Source: CAVSUZ01 sp963791885
GTDB taxonomy: Bacteria > Pseudomonadota > Alphaproteobacteria > Acetobacterales > Acetobacteraceae
Direction of reading: 5' to 3'
Length of the DNA stretch: 64,000 bases
NCBI GenBank assembly: GCA_963791885.1
Contig: CAWBUL010000004.1
Span: forward strand, 1,364,001 to 1,428,000
The position numbers and the translations under genes are program-made. The notes under the pieces were generated by a model, which made no database searches, was not told where the DNA came from, and saw only the letters and a list, made by a program, of their open reading frames with translations. Of this stretch, positions 25,480-34,557 are shown piece after piece; position 1 is the first letter of the stretch, and each line of letters starts with the position of its first letter.

Positions 25480-25531
25480 CTTGGCCTGCGCCGGCTCCGT
25501 AGTTTGGACCCCTGAATTGCCGGAGAAGAAC

Positions 25532-25999
25532 ATGGCAGGCCGCATCGACGCGAAACTGGCGGAACTCGGCATCGCACTGCCGAAGCCCATGGCGCCTATC
25601 GCCAACTACGTGGCCTATACCGTCAGCGGCAGCCTGGTGGTGGTCTCCGGCCAGCTTCCCACCATCGACGGCAAGGTGTCGCAGACCGGCAAGCTCGGCG
25701 CCGGCGTCTCGATCGAGCAGGGCGCGCAGGCCGCACGGCATTCCTTCATCAACGTGCTGGTCCATCTCAAGGCCGCCTGCAACGGAGACCTGGATCGCGC
25801 CCGCCGGGTTGTGCGGCTCGGCGGCTTCGTCGCCTGCGCACCGGACTTTTCCCAGCACGCCCAGGTCATGAATGGCGCGTCGGATCTTGCCGTGGCTGTG
25901 TTCGGCGATCTCGGCCGCCATGCGCGCACCACGATCGGCGTGGCGGCCCTGCCGCTCGATGCCTCGGTCGAGGTCGAGGGGATGTTCGAGATCCTCTGA
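25532..25999 (+). CDS. RidA family (YjgF/YER057c/UK114) protein
   Basis: A 155-residue protein of the RidA superfamily; family members hydrolyse reactive enamine/imine intermediates released by PLP enzymes. The longer variant seen here (about 150 residues) has SGSLVVVSGQLP near 30-41, a central EQGAQAARHSFINVL helix and the C-terminal ASVEVEGMFEIL. The canonical arginine near position 105 is not obvious in this version, so activity may differ. Start ATG 25532 is preceded by GGAGAAG. It heads a plus-strand unit with the GNAT-like and VOC genes. Confidence 0.88.
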   Translation: MAGRIDAKLAELGIALPKPMAPIANYVAYTVSGSLVVVSGQLPTIDGKVSQTGKLGAGVSIEQGAQAARHSFINVLVHLKAACNGDLDRARRVVRLGGFVACAPDFSQHAQVMNGASDLAVAVFGDLGRHARTTIGVAALPLDASVEVEGMFEIL

Positions 26000-27165
26000 T
26001 GCCCGATGGCTCGGCAGCGCTCACGCTGACGCTGCATCCGCGGATCGCTGACATATCCGCCACCGAATGGGACGCCTGCGCCGGTGGGGGCAATCCCTTC
26101 GTCAGCCATGCGTTTCTGTCCGCGCTGGAGGACAGCGGCTCCGCCGGTGCGCGCACGGGATGGCTGCCGCAGCACGCGGCGCTGCGCGATCCCGCCGGCG
26201 CGCTTGTCGCGGTGTCACCCATGTACGCCAAGTCGCACAGCTACGGGGAATACGTGTTCGACCACGGCTGGGCGCATGCCTTCGATCGCGCCGGCGGCGA
26301 CTACTATCCCAAGCTCCAGGTCTCCGTCCCCTTCAGTCCCGTTCCCGGCCCCCGCCTGCTCATTCGCCCTGGTTCCGGCATCTCCCTCGCTGTGCTGGCG
26401 GGCGCGCTGGAACAGGCATGCGAAGAACTGAAATTGTCATCCGTGCATGTGACGTTCTGTCAGGAGGCAGAGTGGGACGCACTAGGGGAGGCGGGGTGGC
26501 TGCAACGCCTCGGTATGCAATTCCATTGGGAGAATAACGGCTACGGCACCTTCGACGATTTCCTCGGAGCTCTGTCGTCGCGCAAGCGCAAGGTGCTGCG
26601 ACGGGAGCGGCGGGATGCGAACGCGGCCGGGCTGACCTTCCTGGCGCTGACCGGCGCGGATCTGACTGAAGCGCGCTGGGACGCGTTCTATCGCTTCTAC
26701 ACCTCGACCGTGGATCGGAAATGGGGCAGCGCGTACCTGACACGCCGTTTCTTTTCACTGCTCGGTGAACGGCTGGGCGACAAGGTCGTGCTGATGATGG
26801 CCGAGCACAACGGGCGGCCCGTAGCGGGCGCGCTGAACATCGCCGGCGATGAAGCACTGTATGGCCGCAACTGGGGCTGCCGCGGCGACTGGCCCTTCCT
26901 GCATTTTGAACTGTGCTATTACCGCGCCATCGACTGGGCGATCGCACATGGGCTGCATCGCGTCGAAGCGGGCGCGCAAGGACGGCACAAGATCCAGCGC
27001 GGCTATCTCCCGAAGCCGACTTATTCAGCGCACTGGGTCGCGCATACCGGCCTGCGCCGGGCGATCGATGCGTTTCTCGACAGCGAGCGCCGGCAGGTAT
27101 GCGCCGAAATGGAAGCTCTGGCCGAGGACTCGCCGTTCCGCCACAACGACACTGCAGAGGGCTGA
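25999..27165 (+). CDS. GNAT-family/DUF482 (FemAB-like) protein
   Basis: A 388-residue protein of the family formerly called peptidoglycan biosynthesis/recognition (DUF482), related to FemAB and GNAT acyltransferases. Recognisable segments are NPFVSHAFLSALEDSG at the N-terminus, FLGALSSRKRKVLRRERR near 195, and HRVEAGAQGRHKIQRGYLP near 320-340. Such proteins often transfer acyl or aminoacyl groups to small amines, but the substrate is unknown. The ATG overlaps the ridA stop (TGATG), indicating translational coupling. Confidence 0.82.
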   Translation: MPDGSAALTLTLHPRIADISATEWDACAGGGNPFVSHAFLSALEDSGSAGARTGWLPQHAALRDPAGALVAVSPMYAKSHSYGEYVFDHGWAHAFDRAGGDYYPKLQVSVPFSPVPGPRLLIRPGSGISLAVLAGALEQACEELKLSSVHVTFCQEAEWDALGEAGWLQRLGMQFHWENNGYGTFDDFLGALSSRKRKVLRRERRDANAAGLTFLALTGADLTEARWDAFYRFYTSTVDRKWGSAYLTRRFFSLLGERLGDKVVLMMAEHNGRPVAGALNIAGDEALYGRNWGCRGDWPFLHFELCYYRAIDWAIAHGLHRVEAGAQGRHKIQRGYLPKPTYSAHWVAHTGLRRAIDAFLDSERRQVCAEMEALAEDSPFRHNDTAEG

Positions 27166-27168
27166 TCC

Positions 27169-27621
27169 ATGACCGGACCCAGCAAACCACGTCTCGTCGG
27201 CATCAATCATATCGCCATCGAGGTCGGCAACATCGACGAAGCGCTCGCCTGGTACGGCCGGATCTTCGATTTCACCCTGCGCGGAAAAAGCAAAGGCATG
27301 GCCTTCATCGATATGGGTGATCAGTTCATAAACCTGACCGAGGTGCCCGACCGCGCAGTCACCGGTGTGGAGCATCGCCATATCGGCTTCGTCGTCGATG
27401 ACCGCAGCCGCGTCAGTGAACTGGCGAAGGGAGCCGGCGCTCGCTTCGTCGAGGGACCGTTCCTCGATTTCCTCGATCCCTGGGGCAATCGGATCGAGGT
27501 CATCGAATATTCCAACATTCAGTTTACCAAAGCCCCGCATGTGATGCGGGGCATGGGCCTGTCTCTCGCCAAAAATGACAAGGCAAAAAAGGAAGTCGCC
27601 GACAAGGGCATGGCCGAATGA
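27169..27621 (+). CDS. VOC family protein (glyoxalase/extradiol-dioxygenase fold)
   Basis: A 150-residue protein with the paired beta-alpha-beta-beta-beta modules of the vicinal-oxygen-chelate superfamily. Module one starts GINHIAIEVGNIDEALAWYGR. Module two includes EHRHIGFVVDD, and the metal-site strand is DPWGNRIEVIEY. Metal ligands are probably His in INHIAI, His in HRHIGF and Glu in RIEVIEY. It follows the GNAT-like gene by 3 bases and converges on the ABC solute-binding gene 4 bases away. Close to an aromatic-ring dioxygenase it could act on ring-cleavage products; that is a guess. Confidence 0.85.
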   Translation: MTGPSKPRLVGINHIAIEVGNIDEALAWYGRIFDFTLRGKSKGMAFIDMGDQFINLTEVPDRAVTGVEHRHIGFVVDDRSRVSELAKGAGARFVEGPFLDFLDPWGNRIEVIEYSNIQFTKAPHVMRGMGLSLAKNDKAKKEVADKGMAE

Positions 27622-27625
27622 AGCG

Positions 27626-29146
27626 TCACCCCACCGTGACATTCTCCAGCGTGTGCGGGGAGTAGAAATTCAGCCCGCCCGGGAAATTGGTGAACCCCGT
27701 CACGCCCTTCTTCATCGCATAACCCTGCTGCCGCCAGCACAGCGAAACCAGCGGCACCTCCTCCTGCGTCGCGACCTGCTGAAGCTGGTCATAGATCGCC
27801 TTGCGCTTGGCCTGATCAAACTCCGCGCGTCCTTGCGCCAGCAACTCATGAATCTTCGGCGTCGGCAGGTGGAAGCTGCGTGAGTTGTCCGGCGGCAGCG
27901 TGCCGTCGATATACGCGGTCAGCCCGTCCGGATCGTTGTCGTCCGGCGTCTGCCCCTGCACGCAGAATTCGTACTGCCCCCGATTGCCCATCGTCACGCG
28001 CGTCGCCCAATCCGGCAGATCGAGCTTCACCTGGATGCCGATCGCCGCGAGATCCTGCTGCACGACTTCGGCCGTGGATTTGTGCATGCCGTACTGCGCT
28101 GTCGACAGCAGTGTGCAGGCGAATCCATTGGCGACACCCGCGTCGGACATCAGCTTCTTCGCCTTGTCCAGGTCGTAATTCCACGCGTGGGCGTATTGTT
28201 CGTCGTAGAACGGACTGCTGCTGATGATCGGCAGCCCCTCCAACGATTCACCGCGGCCAAAGAAGGCGGCCTTCACGATCGAATCTCGGTGGATCGCGTA
28301 GGCCACAGCCAGGCGCAGCCGTGCATCCTTGAACGGTCCCGAACCGCCATTGAACGCCAGCCCCATATACGGCCCGTTCACTGTACTAAGTTGCAACCGA
28401 GCATCCTTCTGGATCGCGTCCATGCTCTGCCACGGCACATACTCGATCATGTCCACATCGCCGGCCTGCAGCGCGGCGACCCGCAGGTTTTCATCGGCAT
28501 AAGCGATGAAATGCACCCGCTTCATCTTCGGCAGGCCGGGCTTGTAGAATTTGGGAAACGCCGCAAGCTCCAGCCCGACGCCGCGTTCCTGCGATGTCAG
28601 CGTATACGGCCCACATCCCACCGGCAGTGCATTTCCCTGGGCGCTGTCTTTCGCCACGATCGCGGCAAAGGGCAGGGCCATCAGCAGAGGCAGCGTGACG
28701 GTGGGCGATTTCATCACCACGCGCACGGTCTTCGGGTCCGGCGTCTCGATGGATTGGATGCCCTGCAACTGGCCGCGCAGATAGGCGGTGGAGCTCGGCC
28801 CTGTGATCTGCTCCAGCGACCACTTCACATCATCCGCCGTCACCGGCGCGCCGTTGTGGAACACCGCGTCGCGCAACGTGAAGCGCCAGCCCGTCTCGCC
28901 GTCCTGCGCCCAGCTGGACGCTATCTCGCCCTGCAGGTTGCCGTCCGGCGCGAACGACAGCAGCCCTCGGAATAACTGCGTCTTCACCGCGAGCGCCGCA
29001 GTGCCGACATTCGTCCAGGGCTGCAGGCTCGGCGGATAAGACGAAAGCCCGAAGGTCAGCGTGTCCGCGGCCGCGCGTGCAAGCCTCGGAACAAACGGCA
29101 GCACCGAACTGCTCACGATAAGCCCGCGGCGAGTCATGCCTCTCAT
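27626..29146 (-). CDS. ABC transporter substrate-binding protein, family 5 (peptide/nickel type)
   Basis: A 506-residue periplasmic receptor of the DppA/OppA family. A twin-arginine-like signal (MTRRGLIVSSSVLPFVPRLARA) is followed by the family 5 pattern, with RFTLRDAVFHNGAPVTADDVKWSLE near residues 90-110 and RLAVAYAIHRDSIV near 285. The start overlaps the ATPase stop by ATGA; GGAGAAG precedes it. It is the last gene of a five-gene operon led by a hydantoinase-B-like gene. The ligand could be a peptide, an opine or a cyclic amide. Confidence 0.9.
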   Translation of the reverse strand: MRGMTRRGLIVSSSVLPFVPRLARAAADTLTFGLSSYPPSLQPWTNVGTAALAVKTQLFRGLLSFAPDGNLQGEIASSWAQDGETGWRFTLRDAVFHNGAPVTADDVKWSLEQITGPSSTAYLRGQLQGIQSIETPDPKTVRVVMKSPTVTLPLLMALPFAAIVAKDSAQGNALPVGCGPYTLTSQERGVGLELAAFPKFYKPGLPKMKRVHFIAYADENLRVAALQAGDVDMIEYVPWQSMDAIQKDARLQLSTVNGPYMGLAFNGGSGPFKDARLRLAVAYAIHRDSIVKAAFFGRGESLEGLPIISSSPFYDEQYAHAWNYDLDKAKKLMSDAGVANGFACTLLSTAQYGMHKSTAEVVQQDLAAIGIQVKLDLPDWATRVTMGNRGQYEFCVQGQTPDDNDPDGLTAYIDGTLPPDNSRSFHLPTPKIHELLAQGRAEFDQAKRKAIYDQLQQVATQEEVPLVSLCWRQQGYAMKKGVTGFTNFPGGLNFYSPHTLENVTVG

Positions 29147-30135
29147 AGGGTCTTCTCCATTGCCATCGGGATGGCGTTCAGATCATCTCGGATGCAGGCG
29201 GCACGGTGTGTCGCCGAACCGCGCAGCGCCGGAATCGCCGCCGCGCACTCGGCAATCGCCCAGGGGCAGCGCGTGCGGAACACGCAGCCCGATGGCGGAT
29301 CTGCCGGACTCGGCGGCTCCCCCGCCAACAGAATCCTGCTCCGCCGGCGCGCCGCATCGAAGCTCGGCGCAGCCGACAACAGCGCGCGCGTATAAGGATG
29401 AAGCGGATTCGCCAGCACGTCCCCGGCCGGTCCTTCCTCCATGATACGACCCAGATACAGCACGATCACCCGGTCGCACAGGCTGCGAACCACCGGCAGG
29501 TCGTGGCTGATGAACAGCAGCGCCAGGCCCAACCGCGAGCGCAAGTCCGCCAGCACGCGCAGCACCTGCGCTTGCACTGACACGTCCAGCGCCGAGACCG
29601 GTTCATCCGCAACCAGGAAATCCGGGCTGGTGGACAGCGCTCGCGCGATGCCGATGCGTTGACGCTGGCCGCCGCTGAATTCGTGCGGATAACGCTCGGC
29701 ATGCGCCGGCTCCAGCCCGACCTGGCGCAGCAGCCCCACCACCCGTTCCGGCTGTTCCGAGCGCTTCGCCAGCCCGTGGATCGCCATGCCATCCGCGATC
29801 TGATCTCCCACGCGCCGGCGCGGATCGAGACTGGAATACGGATCCTGAAACACAAGCTGCATGCGCCGTCGCAACGCCCTCTGCGCCCCACCCCGAGCCG
29901 TCGTCAGTGCCGTGCCGTCCACCATCACGCGGCCCGCGCTCGGCCGCGTGAGACCCAATAGCAGCCGGCCAATGGTGCTCTTTCCCGACCCGCTCTCTCC
30001 CACCAGCCCCACCGCTTCGCCGCGCGATACGCTGAACGAGACGTCGGTGACTGCCTGCACAGGACGTTGCCGTTGAAATAATCCGCGCGACGGGAAATGC
30101 TTGCTCACATGGTCCGCAACGACCAGTGGCGTCAC
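29143..30135 (-). CDS. ABC transporter ATP-binding protein, DppF/OppF type
   Basis: A 330-residue ATPase. It has Walker A GESGSGKST, Q-loop FQDPYSSLDPRR, signature FSGGQRQRIGIARAL, Walker B FLVADEPVSALD, and the C-terminal oligopeptide-transporter extension with CVFRTRCPWA. The C-terminal cysteine cluster is typical of DppF/DppD (iron-sulfur or disulfide region). I start at the GTG at 30135, which overlaps the previous stop (GTGA), rather than the longer frame upstream. Confidence 0.9.
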   Translation of the reverse strand: MTPLVVADHVSKHFPSRGLFQRQRPVQAVTDVSFSVSRGEAVGLVGESGSGKSTIGRLLLGLTRPSAGRVMVDGTALTTARGGAQRALRRRMQLVFQDPYSSLDPRRRVGDQIADGMAIHGLAKRSEQPERVVGLLRQVGLEPAHAERYPHEFSGGQRQRIGIARALSTSPDFLVADEPVSALDVSVQAQVLRVLADLRSRLGLALLFISHDLPVVRSLCDRVIVLYLGRIMEEGPAGDVLANPLHPYTRALLSAAPSFDAARRRSRILLAGEPPSPADPPSGCVFRTRCPWAIAECAAAIPALRGSATHRAACIRDDLNAIPMAMEKTL

Positions 30136-31979
30136 GCGACCACCTCGTTGCTCGACAGTGCGAGTTCGCGCCATCGTACGCATCGTACGGACCGCCCGGG
30201 CGAGGGATCGGTCAGCGCCGGATGCGCTGCCTCACACACATCCCGCCGATGCGCACAACGGGGCGCAAAGGCACAGCCCACGGGCAGAGCGTGCGGCGAC
30301 GGAAGAGTGCCCGGAATGTCCTCCGGCAGTTGTCCGTCCTCACCCGGCACGCTGCGCAGCAGAGCCATCGTATACGGATGCAACGGTTCCCCGAGTACTT
30401 CCGCCGCGCTCCCCTGCTCCATGATTTCGCCGCAATACATCACCGCAACGCGGTCCGCGATCTCCGCTACCAACGGCAGGTTGTGCGTGATGAACATCAA
30501 CGCCATCGCCTGGTCACGCCGCAGATCGCCCAGCAGATCGACGATCTGCGCCTGGATCGTCACATCCAGGGCGGTTGTCGGTTCGTCGGCGATCAGCAGG
30601 TCCGGCTGGTTTGCGATCGCGACCGCAATCATCGCGCGTTGCCGCATGCCGCCCGACATCTCGTGCGGAAACGCGTTCGCACGCCTTTCCGGATCAGGAA
30701 TACCAACGCGCTTCAGCAGGGCCACCGCCCGATGCCATGCCGCGCGCGCCCGTAACGATTGGTGCGCCTGCAGAGCCTCGGTGATCTGCCGCCCCACCCG
30801 ATACACCGGATTGAGGCTGCTCTGGGGGTCCTGGAACACCATCGCCATGCGATTTCCGCGCAAGCGCCGCTGCCTCGCTTCATCCAGGCGAAGCAACTCG
30901 ACCGCGTCCAGCCAGGCAGCTCCCGCCATCACACGCGCCGCCGGCGGCAGCAGCCCCATCACGGCAAGGCCCGTCAGTGATTTGCCCGATCCGCTCTCTC
31001 CGACGACCGCCAGGGTCTCACCGCGCTCGACGCGCAGGGACACGTCTCGCACCGGGTGGATCACGCCGGCCGTTGTCTCTATCTCGATGGTTAATCCCCT
31101 GATCTCCAGGACCGGACCGCGTGTGGCGATCAACCCCGGCGCCACGGCCTGCAGTAGGCGCGCCATGCGTCCGCGCCGCGGCACGCGGTGAGGATCAACT
31201 GCATCGCGCAGTGCATCGCACAGCGCGTTCATCGCCAGAATGGTCAGGCTCAACGCCAGGCACGGCCACAACAGCAGCAGCGGCGCCTGCTCCATGGTCG
31301 ATCGGGCCGAGGCGATCATCAGCCCCCAGGACGGCGCCGGTGGCACCACGCCCAGACCCAGGAACGACAGCCCGGATTCAAGCAGGATGGCGGATGCGAC
31401 GGCCAGGCTGAACTGCACCAGCAGCGGCCCGCCGATATTGGGCAGGATGGTACGAAACATGATGCGGCCGGGCCGCGCACCCAGCACGCGCATCGCTTCG
31501 ACATATTGTTGCGAACGCACCGATAGCACGCCTGCATACGTCACACGCACAAACCCCGGCAGATACAGCAACGCCAGCACGGGAATCAGCGTGCCGGCTC
31601 CCGGTCCTAACAGCGTGACGATCAGCAGCGCGAGCAGCAGCGGCGGAAAGCACAGAATGATGTCCATGCTGCGCAATGTCAGAAGCTCGGCGACGCGTCC
31701 GAGATAGCCACCGACAAGACCCAGCGCTGTTCCCACGATGCAAGCTGCGGCGGAGGACGAGAACGCCACCGTCAGCGACACGCGAGCGCCCCAGATCAGC
31801 CGTGACAGCACGTCGCGCCCGAATTCATCCTGCCCCAGCCAGTGACCCCAGGACGGCGGCGCCAGTCGATGCGCGATGTCCATGCCGGTCGGAGTCGCCA
31901 GCGGCAGAACCGGCGCCAGCAGTGCGAGCAGCACGATAACGCCCACCGCCGCGACGGGCAGCGGCGCGATCCGCCTCAT
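30132..31979 (-). CDS. ABC transporter permease-ATPase fusion (DppC-DppD type)
   Basis: A 615-residue fusion. Residues about 1-270 are a DppC-like permease, with GQDEFGRDVLSRLIWGAR and the EAA-loop AMRVLGARPGRIMFRTILPN. Residues about 290-615 are a complete DppD-like ATPase with GESGSGKSLTGLAVMG, FQDPQSSLNPVYRVG, MSGGMRQRAMIA and LLIADEPTTALD, plus the tail CAFAPRCAHRRDVC. Both parts keep all key motifs and no stop intervenes, so it is not a sequencing artefact joining dead genes. Its start and end overlap neighbours by four bases. Confidence 0.92.
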   Translation of the reverse strand: MRRIAPLPVAAVGVIVLLALLAPVLPLATPTGMDIAHRLAPPSWGHWLGQDEFGRDVLSRLIWGARVSLTVAFSSSAAACIVGTALGLVGGYLGRVAELLTLRSMDIILCFPPLLLALLIVTLLGPGAGTLIPVLALLYLPGFVRVTYAGVLSVRSQQYVEAMRVLGARPGRIMFRTILPNIGGPLLVQFSLAVASAILLESGLSFLGLGVVPPAPSWGLMIASARSTMEQAPLLLLWPCLALSLTILAMNALCDALRDAVDPHRVPRRGRMARLLQAVAPGLIATRGPVLEIRGLTIEIETTAGVIHPVRDVSLRVERGETLAVVGESGSGKSLTGLAVMGLLPPAARVMAGAAWLDAVELLRLDEARQRRLRGNRMAMVFQDPQSSLNPVYRVGRQITEALQAHQSLRARAAWHRAVALLKRVGIPDPERRANAFPHEMSGGMRQRAMIAVAIANQPDLLIADEPTTALDVTIQAQIVDLLGDLRRDQAMALMFITHNLPLVAEIADRVAVMYCGEIMEQGSAAEVLGEPLHPYTMALLRSVPGEDGQLPEDIPGTLPSPHALPVGCAFAPRCAHRRDVCEAAHPALTDPSPGRSVRCVRWRELALSSNEVVA

Positions 31980-32926
31980 TCGTGGCGGACCCGCGGATCG
32001 AGCACTGCGTAGAGCAGGTCGACCGCGAGATTCAGCGAGACGAACAGGACCGAAATCACCAGCACCACACCCTGCACCTCGGGATAGTCGCGCGCGTTGA
32101 CCGCATCGACCAGCATTCCCGACAGGCCGGGATAATTGAAGACGTATTCAACCAGCACCGTGCCGCCAAGAAGACCACCCAGATTCAGCGCGACGACGGT
32201 CAGCACCGGCATCAGCGCATTGCGCAGAATGTGCCGGCTCACCACCGCCCGCCGTGTCAGGCCTTTCGCGCGCGCTGTGCGCACATAATCCCGCATCGAT
32301 ACATCCAGCACGGACGCGCGGGTCATGCGAAACACGATGGCATACAGCCCAAGTGCAATCGTCACCGCCGGCATGGCCAGCAGTGCAAAGTGCCGCCCGA
32401 GCGATTGGGACAATGGCACATACCCGCCCGCCGACACCCAATGCAGGTCTTGCGCGAACACCAGCACCAGCAGCGTGCCGACCACGAACACCGGCACCGC
32501 AAGACCCAATGCCGCCGCGCCCGAGGTGATCCGATCGAACCATCCGCCGCGCCGCAGCGCCGCTATCAATCCGGCCGGCACGCCGGTCAGCAGCGCCAGC
32601 ACGGCGGCAACCCCGATCAGTTCCAGCGTGCGCGGCAGTCGCTGGATGATTTCATCCGCCACCGGACTGCCGTCCTGCAGGCTGTCACCCAGATTCCCGT
32701 GCAGCAGCATGTCCATGCTGTCGACGTATTGCACGCCCAACGGCAGTTCGAGCCCGAGCTGCTTGCGCAACTGCTCCACCGAAGCCGGATCAGGCGCAAC
32801 GCCGCCCTGTGACAGCAGCAGCTCGGCGGGATCGCCTGGCACCAGGCGGATGGCGAGGAAGACGATGCTGGCGACAATCCAGACCAGCACGATCGACACC
32901 CCGATCCGCTTCAGCGCCCAGATCAT
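31976..32926 (-). CDS. ABC transporter permease, DppB type
   Basis: A 316-residue inner-membrane permease. The first helix is VSIVLVWIVASIVFLAIRLVPGDP, typical of DppB, with the EAA-loop DYVRTARAKGLTRRAVVSRHILRNALMP near residues 215-245. It should pair with the permease half of the downstream fusion. Overlaps of four bases on both sides show tight translational coupling. Confidence 0.92.
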   Translation of the reverse strand: MIWALKRIGVSIVLVWIVASIVFLAIRLVPGDPAELLLSQGGVAPDPASVEQLRKQLGLELPLGVQYVDSMDMLLHGNLGDSLQDGSPVADEIIQRLPRTLELIGVAAVLALLTGVPAGLIAALRRGGWFDRITSGAAALGLAVPVFVVGTLLVLVFAQDLHWVSAGGYVPLSQSLGRHFALLAMPAVTIALGLYAIVFRMTRASVLDVSMRDYVRTARAKGLTRRAVVSRHILRNALMPVLTVVALNLGGLLGGTVLVEYVFNYPGLSGMLVDAVNARDYPEVQGVVLVISVLFVSLNLAVDLLYAVLDPRVRHE

Positions 32927-34548
32927 GAGACGCCGTACACCGCCCGGGCTGTGTCTGCATCGATCCGACCCTCCGCCACATCATGCGACACCAGCGAGTG
33001 ATCGCGCAGGGCAGGGGGGCCGTAGCCGCCGGCGCCGGGCGTGATGATCTCCACCACCTCGCCGGCCCGCAGCACGCCCGAACCGTGGCGGAACGGTGCC
33101 ACTTCCGGGCCGGTCACCACGCGCGACATACCGCCAGGCAATCCGCCGGCAAGTCCCCACGGCGCGGAGTGCATGCGCGAACTGTCCACCCGTAGCCGGC
33201 ATTCGGCTTCCGCGCGGTACACGCGGCGCAGTCCCATGCCGCCGCGGAACTGGCCGCATCCGCCGGATCCATCGACCAGCTCATATTTCAGCAGCGTCAG
33301 GGGATACTCCAGTTCCAGCGCCTCCAGCGGCAGGTTGGACGTGTTGGTCATGTGCACATGCACGCCGTCCAGCCCATCCTTCGTGGCGCGTGCGCCGTAC
33401 CCGCCGCCGATCGTTTCAAGATAAACCCAGATGCGCCGATCCGGATGTTCGCCGACGAACGTTGCTGACGCGCATGCGCCGTTGCACGCCGCGATCACAC
33501 GCTCCGGGATCACCTGGGCCAGCGCGCCGTGGATCAGATCGACAACCCGCTGGCATGTGGAGACCCGGCCGTTGACCGCGGCCGGATGGACGCAGTTCAG
33601 CACGGTGCCTTCCGGCGCAGTGACCGTTAGCGGCCGCGCCAGTCCCGCATTGGGCAGGATAGTGGGATCTACCACCGTCTTGACCGCGTAGTACACGGTT
33701 GAGAGCAGCGCTGTGTAGACCATGTTCAACCCGGCGCGGACCTGCGGCGGACTTTCGAACGCCAGATGCATCGAATCGCCTGCGACCGTGATGGCGCAGG
33801 ACATCGCCAGGTCTTCATCAATCTCCGGCGTGTCGAACGTGTCGGAGAAGCGATATGTACCGTCCGGAATTGCACTGATGCCCGCCCGCATCTTGCGTTC
33901 GGCGTAGTCCAGCAGCGCATCGCCCGCTGCCATGACGGTGTCCGGCCCGTATTTGGCGCACAGCGCCGTCATGCGTTCCACGCCAAGGCGGTTTGCCGCC
34001 ATTTGCGCCCGCAGGTCCGACAGGCGCTCTCGCGGCACCTGGCAATTCAGCAGGATCAGCTCCTGGATGTCGGTCTGCAATGTGCCCGCGCGATACAGGC
34101 GGATCGGCGGGATGCGGAGTCCCTCCTGATAGATATGCGCGTGGCCCCGGTCGGCGAAATCCGCGTGATGCGCGGTATTCACGGCCCAGGCAATGATCTC
34201 CCCTTCAAAGAAGATCGGTTCTGCCAGCACAAGGTCCGGCAGATGCGTTCCGCCCCCCTCATAGGCATCGTTGCCGACGAAAACATCGCCCGACTGCATC
34301 TCCGCAACCGAATGGCGCTTCAGAATATGGGGGATGATGCCGATGAAACTGCCGAGATGCATCGGAATGTGCTCGGCCTGACACAGCGTCTCACCACGCG
34401 TGTTGAACAGCGCGGTCGAACAATCCCGACGCTCCTTGATGTTGGTCGAATAACTGGCGCGCACCAGCGCTTCGCCCATTTCCTCCGTAATGGAGGACAG
34501 CGCGCTGCCGATCACCTCCACCGTAACCGGATCGATCCGCACACCCAT
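32923..34548 (-). CDS. Hydantoinase B / 5-oxoprolinase B-subunit family protein
   Basis: A 541-residue protein of the HyuB/acetone-carboxylase-alpha/N-methylhydantoinase B family. Markers are DPVTVEVIGSALSSITEEMG at the start, NIKERRDCSTALFNTRG near 36-52, and GDVFVGNDAYEGGGTHLPD near 88-106. These enzymes normally work with an A subunit (HyuA) in ATP-dependent hydrolysis of cyclic amides. No HyuA gene is adjacent, so the partner must lie elsewhere or the protein acts alone. It leads the transporter operon (ATGA overlap with DppB), suggesting the imported solute is its substrate. Confidence 0.9.
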   Translation of the reverse strand: MGVRIDPVTVEVIGSALSSITEEMGEALVRASYSTNIKERRDCSTALFNTRGETLCQAEHIPMHLGSFIGIIPHILKRHSVAEMQSGDVFVGNDAYEGGGTHLPDLVLAEPIFFEGEIIAWAVNTAHHADFADRGHAHIYQEGLRIPPIRLYRAGTLQTDIQELILLNCQVPRERLSDLRAQMAANRLGVERMTALCAKYGPDTVMAAGDALLDYAERKMRAGISAIPDGTYRFSDTFDTPEIDEDLAMSCAITVAGDSMHLAFESPPQVRAGLNMVYTALLSTVYYAVKTVVDPTILPNAGLARPLTVTAPEGTVLNCVHPAAVNGRVSTCQRVVDLIHGALAQVIPERVIAACNGACASATFVGEHPDRRIWVYLETIGGGYGARATKDGLDGVHVHMTNTSNLPLEALELEYPLTLLKYELVDGSGGCGQFRGGMGLRRVYRAEAECRLRVDSSRMHSAPWGLAGGLPGGMSRVVTGPEVAPFRHGSGVLRAGEVVEIITPGAGGYGPPALRDHSLVSHDVAEGRIDADTARAVYGVS

Positions 34549-34557
34549 ATCGCCAGC

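Noticed and set aside
24086..25921. A 611-residue aminotransferase with a 200-residue N-terminal extension that might be a MocR regulator domain
   Set aside because: The extension is antisense to ridA, has no winged-helix pattern, and a proper start MSEFD lies at 25321.
30132..31979. Permease-ATPase fusion as an assembly artefact
   Set aside because: Both halves carry complete motifs in one uninterrupted frame with a plausible linker, and the overlaps with neighbours are regular. There is no sign of a missing stop or start nearby.
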